Source: Oceanihabitans iliipiscarium (lineage in GTDB: Bacteria; Bacteroidota; Bacteroidia; Flavobacteriales; Flavobacteriaceae). From it: DNA of 64,000 nucleotides. The notes under the pieces are model-generated. The model did not search any database and was not told where the DNA came from. It saw only the letters and a program-made list of their open reading frames with translations. The translations under genes and the position numbers were made by a program. Where the stretch lies: positions 1 to 64,000 of the forward strand of contig NZ_JBHUOV010000005.1 of assembly GCF_042686125.1 (NCBI RefSeq), written 5' to 3'. This document shows positions 59,820 through 64,000 of the stretch, piece after piece. Every line of letters begins with the position of its first letter. The stretch's first letter is position 1.

Positions 59820-59916
59820 TGGCATTACCCTTTTTCGCTTAACAGCTCAAAAGCGTCAGGCTTTCGCAACTCGCTCTTTTCAAGGAGCTCAGACATAGTG
59901 CTCAATCCTTAATGCA
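59820..59916 (+). repeat. Interspersed repeat, copy 3
   Basis: Starts TGGCATTACCC, contains GCGTCAGGCTTTCGCAACTCGC and ends CAATCCTTAATGCAA. It fills the gap between ccoG and fixH inside the cco operon and is in antisense orientation relative to the genes. Confidence 0.72.
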
Positions 59917-59924
59917 ATTTTGTT

Positions 59925-61349
59925 TTAATTATAACTTCTTGGACCTAAAAAATTAACTGTGGTTGTTTCAATAAGCTTATCATCACTATACACTTCAATC
60001 ATCAGTTTGTTTTTATCGCCTTTTAATTCACTTTTATCAATTTCAATAAATAATGTGCCTTCTGCTAAGCCTTGTTCTGGTACAGTAAAATTATTGGTCG
60101 TCGAAACCAGTTTAATTTCACCTTCATATTTTCGAAGTTTAAAGCTTACATTTTCAATAGTTTTAGTGGTTTTATTCACTAGTTTATAAGTAAACACGTT
60201 ACTAATAATGTTGCCTTCTTTATGCTCGTATAATTGTCCAGGCAATCTTAAAACACGTGCTTCAACATCATTTCTAAGTAGCATCATACCACTTAAAACA
60301 CCTAAAAGAATGACTAATACAGCAATATAGCCTTTCATTCTTGCGGTTAATTTAAAGGTCTCCTTCTTTTCAATTTCATCTTCACTGGCATAACGAATCA
60401 AGCCTTTTGGTAAGTTGATACTTTCCATAATATGGTCGCATTCGTCAATACAAGCTGTACAATTTACACATTCTAACTGTGTTCCATTTCTAATATCTAT
60501 TCCAGTTGGACACACATGCACACATTGTAAACAATCAATACAATCGCCATGACCAAGAGCTTTTCTATCTTCATTTTTTCTAAACTTCTTTCGTCCTTTA
60601 TCGCCTTCACCTCTAACATGGTCATAAGCCACAATAATAGATTTGTTATCTAAAAGTACACCTTGTAAGCGACCATAAGGACATGCGATAATGCACACTT
60701 GTTCTCTAAACCATGCAAATACAAAATAGAAAACAGCCGTAAATATAACAAGAGGAAAGAGCGTGCCTAAATGCTCTGAAGGACCATCGGTAATATATTT
60801 CAAGAGTTTGTCGCTTCCTATTAAATAGGCAAGAAATACATTCGCAATAATAAAAGAAATGACTAAAAAGATAAACCATTTTAAAAGGCGCTTTCTAATT
60901 TTCTCTGCGTCCCATTTTTGTCGGTCTAATTTTCGTTGTTTATTTCGGTCGCCATCAATCCAGTATTCAATTCTGCGAAATACCATTTCTAAAAAAATGG
61001 TTTGCGGACAAATCCATCCGCAAAAAATACGCCCAAAACTAACTGTAAATAAAGCAATAAATACAACACCAATAATCATTGAGATTACAAATAAATGGAA
61101 GTCTTGCGGCCAAAACGGAAACCCAAAAATATTAAAGCGACGTTCTAGAACATTAAACATTAAAAACTGATTCCCATTTATTTTTATAAAAGGAGTAACC
61201 ACCAAAAAAGCCAATAGGATATAGCTTACGATTTTGCGTTTTTCGTAGTATGTTCCGCTTGGTTTTTTAGGATAAACCCAAGCACGTTTGCCATCTTCGG
61301 TAAGTGTTCCGATAGAATCTCTAAAAGTTTCGTTTCCTGGTGTTTCCAA
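59925..61349 (-). CDS. ccoG: Cytochrome c oxidase accessory protein CcoG
   Basis: This 474-residue inner membrane ferredoxin-like protein has five helices and Cys motifs for iron-sulfur clusters: Cys-Gly-Trp-Ile-Cys-Pro (near 110), Cys-Ile-Ile-Ala-Cys-Pro (near 222), Cys-Ile-Asp-Cys-Leu-Gln-Cys-Val-His-Val-Cys-Pro (near 274) and Cys-Val-Asn-Cys-Thr-Ala-Cys-Ile-Asp-Glu-Cys-Asp (near 297). A C-terminal Ig-like domain (about 370-474) ends the protein. It reduces copper for cbb3 assembly. Confidence 0.95.
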   Translation of the reverse strand: METPGNETFRDSIGTLTEDGKRAWVYPKKPSGTYYEKRKIVSYILLAFLVVTPFIKINGNQFLMFNVLERRFNIFGFPFWPQDFHLFVISMIIGVVFIALFTVSFGRIFCGWICPQTIFLEMVFRRIEYWIDGDRNKQRKLDRQKWDAEKIRKRLLKWFIFLVISFIIANVFLAYLIGSDKLLKYITDGPSEHLGTLFPLVIFTAVFYFVFAWFREQVCIIACPYGRLQGVLLDNKSIIVAYDHVRGEGDKGRKKFRKNEDRKALGHGDCIDCLQCVHVCPTGIDIRNGTQLECVNCTACIDECDHIMESINLPKGLIRYASEDEIEKKETFKLTARMKGYIAVLVILLGVLSGMMLLRNDVEARVLRLPGQLYEHKEGNIISNVFTYKLVNKTTKTIENVSFKLRKYEGEIKLVSTTNNFTVPEQGLAEGTLFIEIDKSELKGDKNKLMIEVYSDDKLIETTTVNFLGPRSYN

Positions 61350-61420
61350 TGTTTTGTTTTTATTGTATGTTGTAAATCAATACAGTTTTATTATGTTTCT
61401 GTAGTTGTTTCAGTTACATC

Positions 61421-62299
61421 TTATTCGTCTTCCCATATATCACCTTCAGCAGGTTTAGGCTCTGCAGGAGTAGTACCTTGAAACTGTAAAACATAACTTG
61501 ACACTTGTGCCATTTCTGCGGGCTTTAAAAGTGTTTTCCATGCGATCATTCCTTTGCCATCACGACCACCTTCAGAAACTGTTTTAAACACATTTTTAAT
61601 ACCTCCACCTAAAATCCAGTGTTTGTCGGTTAGATTTGGTCCAATTCCACCACCACCATCAGCTTTATGACAAGCGACGCAATTTTCAGCAAATATTTTT
61701 TGTCCATTTTTTAAATCTGAAGCTTCAGTTAATAATTCAACCGTATTAAAATCGACTAAATCTTTAGCAGTTTTCTTATAATTTTCGATATCAATTTTTG
61801 CTTGTGCGTATTCAGTTTCTAATTCATCATATTGATTAGTTCCATTAAAAACATGAAATCGTGCAAGATAAATTACAGCAAAAACAATAGACGCATAAAA
61901 ACTCCATATCCACCAAGGTGGTAAATTATTATCAAGCTCTTTAATACCATCATAATTGTGGTCTAAAATAATTTCATGTTCTTCCTGTATAGGTTTAGAA
62001 CCTAAAAGCTTAGTATAGGTCTTTTTTATCCAAGTAATAAATTTTGATGATTTTGCTTTTTGGCTATTGTAACGTGCTTTAGCTTCTTCGCTAAGACTTT
62101 GATATAAAATATTATCCATAGAACCCACAATAGCTTCTGTAGCAATTAGAATAAGAAGCACTAATAATAAGAACAACATAATGATAGGTTGTTCCATAAA
62201 TGCAGGTTTATTACCAGAATCTATAAAATACTCTACAAGTCCGAAGATGATAAAAAATACGATAGGTACTCTTACCCAAGATGGTATAAAATTTTTCAT
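61421..62299 (-). CDS. ccoP: cbb3 oxidase subunit CcoP (one c-haem)
   Basis: This 292-residue protein has N-terminal membrane segments (about residues 8-28, 36-58 and 128-148) and one cytochrome c domain with Cys-Val-Ala-Cys-His near residue 206 and Gly-Met-Ile-Ala-Trp near 254 (axial Met). Typical proteobacterial CcoP carries two haems c; here only one site is seen, which appears usual for Bacteroidota. It brings electrons to CcoNO. The start overlaps the small subunit gene by four bases. Confidence 0.92.
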   Translation of the reverse strand: MKNFIPSWVRVPIVFFIIFGLVEYFIDSGNKPAFMEQPIIMLFLLLVLLILIATEAIVGSMDNILYQSLSEEAKARYNSQKAKSSKFITWIKKTYTKLLGSKPIQEEHEIILDHNYDGIKELDNNLPPWWIWSFYASIVFAVIYLARFHVFNGTNQYDELETEYAQAKIDIENYKKTAKDLVDFNTVELLTEASDLKNGQKIFAENCVACHKADGGGGIGPNLTDKHWILGGGIKNVFKTVSEGGRDGKGMIAWKTLLKPAEMAQVSSYVLQFQGTTPAEPKPAEGDIWEDE

Positions 62300-62481
62300 A
62301 GCTCTGTTTGGTTTTGGTTATCTAGTGGTATGTTGCTTACGGTTTTTATATAATCTTTTTTGGCAGTAAAAACCCACCAAAATAAGACCACGAAAAAGAT
62401 AAAAAAGATAAGTAAGGATATGATTGGATATATTTCTATTCCAGAAATACTATCCATATGATTTTTTACAAATTTTAGCAT
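62296..62481 (-). CDS. ccoQ: cbb3 oxidase small subunit (CcoQ-like)
   Basis: This 61-residue protein has one membrane helix (about residues 17-40) with Phe-Phe-Val-Val-Leu-Phe-Trp-Trp-Val-Phe, and a short polar tail. It lies four bases after ccoNO and overlaps ccoP, the place of CcoQ. The sequence alone is weak, but position and topology are convincing. Confidence 0.82.
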   Translation of the reverse strand: MLKFVKNHMDSISGIEIYPIISLLIFFIFFVVLFWWVFTAKKDYIKTVSNIPLDNQNQTEL

Positions 62482-62485
62482 GATG

Positions 62486-64000
62486 TTAGTTATTAGTGGT
62501 TTCTAAATCTTTTACTTTTATGTCTGTTCCTAAGCGTTGTAAATAAGCTATTACAGCAACAATTTCACGATTACGCATTTCAATAAACTCTGCGCCACCA
62601 GCTTTTTTATCAGCTTCATAAGTTTCTACAAAATCAGGATCTGTATATAAGTTTTTCTCAATTTGAGTTCCTTGTTCCAACATGGCTTGTTGTGCGTTGG
62701 CAATGTCTTCATCTGTGTAAGGCACTCCAAGTGAAACCATAGCTTTCATTTTAGTTTCAGTATTCGATTTGTCTAATTCGTTTTTAATTAACCATTGATA
62801 CGCTGGCATAATTGAGCCCGAAGAGGTGCTTTGCGGATCGTACATGTGGTTTAAGTGCCAATTATCGGAATACTTGCCACCAACGCGATGTAAATCTGGA
62901 CCAGTACGTTTACTTCCCCAAAGGAAAGGATGGTCATAAACATATTCGCCAGCTTTAGAATATTCGCCATAGCGTTCAACTTCACTTCTAAACGGACGAA
63001 TCATTTGCGAGTGACAACTTACACAGCCTTCACGAATATAAATATCACGACCTTCCAGCTCAAGAGGTGTATAAGGTTTGACACTACTAATTGTTGGTAT
63101 ATTTGATTTTACCATAATGGTTGGTACAATCTGAACAATACCACCAATTAAAATTGCAATAGTCGCGTAGATAGTTAATTTTATTGGCTTACGCTCTAAC
63201 CATGTATGCCAACCTTCACCAGAAGTTCTTCGTTTAGAAACATTCTGTAATGCAGGAGCTTCAGCTAATTCATCCGTAACTTTTTGTCCATTTTTAATAG
63301 TTACAATTACATTATAGACCAGAATTAACATACCAGTAATATAAAGTGTTCCACCAATGGCACGCATCCAATACATTGGCATAATTTCGGTAACTGTTTC
63401 TAAGAAGTTTCCGTAAACTAAAGTGCCATCAGGATTAAATTGTTTCCACATACTTGCTTGTGTGAAACCTGCAACATACATTGGTAAAGCATATAAGATA
63501 ATACCTAATGTACCTACCCAAAAGTGAAAATTAGCAAGTCCTGTAGAGTATAATTTAGTTTTAAATAATTTCGGAATTAAATAGTAAATCATTCCAAAAG
63601 TAAGGAAGCCGTTCCACGCTAGCGCACCAACATGAACGTGAGCGATAATCCAATCGGTAAAATGACCAATGGCATTTACATTTTTCAGCGAAAGAAGAGG
63701 ACCTTCAAAAGTTGCCATTCCATAACCAGTAATCGCAACCACCATAAATTTTAAAACAGGATCTGTACGTACTTTATCCCAAGCACCACGAAGCGTTAGT
63801 AAACCATTTATCATTCCACCCCAAGACGGCATTAATAGCATTACAGAAAACGCAACACCTAAATTTTGAGCCCATTCTGGAAGCGCAGTATATAATAAAT
63901 GATGTGGTCCAGCCCAAATATAAATAAAGATTAACGACCAGAAATGAATAATAGAAAGGCGATAAGAGTAGACAGGTCTATTAGCTGCTTTAGGGACAAA
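62486..64000 (-). CDS. ccoNO: Fused cbb3 oxidase subunits CcoN-CcoO (N-terminus beyond the window)
   Basis: The open frame continues to the right edge without a start, so the gene is cut. The visible part first encodes CcoN helices, with His-His-Leu-Leu-Tyr-Thr (copper-binding pair) encoded near 63900 and Ala-His-Val-His-Val-Gly-Ala-Leu (haem ligands) near 63630. It then runs in the same frame into CcoO, with Cys-Val-Ser-Cys-His (haem c) encoded near 63025 and the axial Met near Ser-Gly-Ser-Ile-Met-Pro-Ala. Fusion of CcoN and CcoO is common in Bacteroidota. It is the catalytic core of a high-affinity terminal oxidase. Confidence 0.94.
   Translation of the reverse strand, partial: FVPKAANRPVYSYRLSIIHFWSLIFIYIWAGPHHLLYTALPEWAQNLGVAFSVMLLMPSWGGMINGLLTLRGAWDKVRTDPVLKFMVVAITGYGMATFEGPLLSLKNVNAIGHFTDWIIAHVHVGALAWNGFLTFGMIYYLIPKLFKTKLYSTGLANFHFWVGTLGIILYALPMYVAGFTQASMWKQFNPDGTLVYGNFLETVTEIMPMYWMRAIGGTLYITGMLILVYNVIVTIKNGQKVTDELAEAPALQNVSKRRTSGEGWHTWLERKPIKLTIYATIAILIGGIVQIVPTIMVKSNIPTISSVKPYTPLELEGRDIYIREGCVSCHSQMIRPFRSEVERYGEYSKAGEYVYDHPFLWGSKRTGPDLHRVGGKYSDNWHLNHMYDPQSTSSGSIMPAYQWLIKNELDKSNTETKMKAMVSLGVPYTDEDIANAQQAMLEQGTQIEKNLYTDPDFVETYEADKKAGGAEFIEMRNREIVAVIAYLQRLGTDIKVKDLETTNN

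Overview
The window is an AT-rich chromosomal segment from a bacterium of the family Flavobacteriaceae (Bacteroidota), probably marine. The signs are TAnnTTTG-type -7 promoter boxes, a type IX secretion sorting domain, several TonB-dependent receptors with signal peptides, LytS/LytTR signalling with 2TM-domain partners, a fused CcoNO oxidase subunit and a Sec-type (clade II) nitrous oxide reductase cluster. I see no rRNA, tRNA, CRISPR array or classical insertion sequence.

Region 1, about 1-11,115, is the striking part: an integron-like cassette array. A tyrosine recombinase (9893-11056, minus strand) is followed on the same strand by eleven consecutive cassettes, each gene plus one repeat, and the array runs off the left edge. 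The eleven repeats (122-199 bp) all start AACGTG(TTC)GTGTATG and end TATACACGTTGTT or close variants, and are rich in inverted repeats. The 8-10 bp at the two ends of every cassette are reverse complements of each other and differ between cassettes, which is the signature of attC core sites (RYYYAAC...GTTRRRY) after insertion of circular cassettes. The recombinase, however, has XerC/D-like spacing without the extra IntI insertion, carries about 90 extra N-terminal residues, and reads into the array instead of away from it. Cargo includes an AAA ATPase plus putative nuclease pair, a HEPN-like protein, a degenerate Nudix lipoprotein, an amidohydrolase, several lipoproteins of unknown function and one cassette without a convincing gene.

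Region 2, about 11.1-36 kb, is mostly conserved chromosome: a thioredoxin-like protein, CsaA, a bile-acid/sodium symporter family protein, an acyltransferase, a PUR-alpha-like protein, an ABC exporter, leucine dehydrogenase, NusB, a DUF1573 protein, YajC, PepT, PyrD, a T9SS-sorted protein, a LysE exporter, HMG-CoA lyase, GuaB, a TonB receptor and a LytS-2TM/2TM/2TM/LytTR signalling operon. A LETM1-like protein closes it.

Region 3, about 36-44 kb, holds a DUF4331 protein encoded as two adjacent half-genes with a TPR lipoprotein and a TonB receptor, then an ECF sigma/anti-sigma pair and a Cu/Zn-type superoxide dismutase.

Region 4, about 44-64 kb, is a micro-oxic/anaerobic respiration block: universal stress protein; cytochrome c, fasciclin, NosZ, Nos membrane protein, NosL, NosD, NosF, NosY; a small membrane protein, a Met/His-rich lipoprotein and an OprC/NosA-like copper receptor; a second universal stress protein; the iron-sulfur repair protein RIC with its Rrf2 regulator; a CBS protein; and the cbb3 oxidase genes (SafE-like, FixH, CcoG, CcoP, CcoQ-like, CcoNO cut by the right edge). 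Five FNR-like palindromes with identical distance to a -7 box tie the two stress proteins, the nos operon, the copper operon and the CBS gene into one likely oxygen- or NO-responsive regulon. A short interspersed repeat occurs three times inside intergenic gaps.
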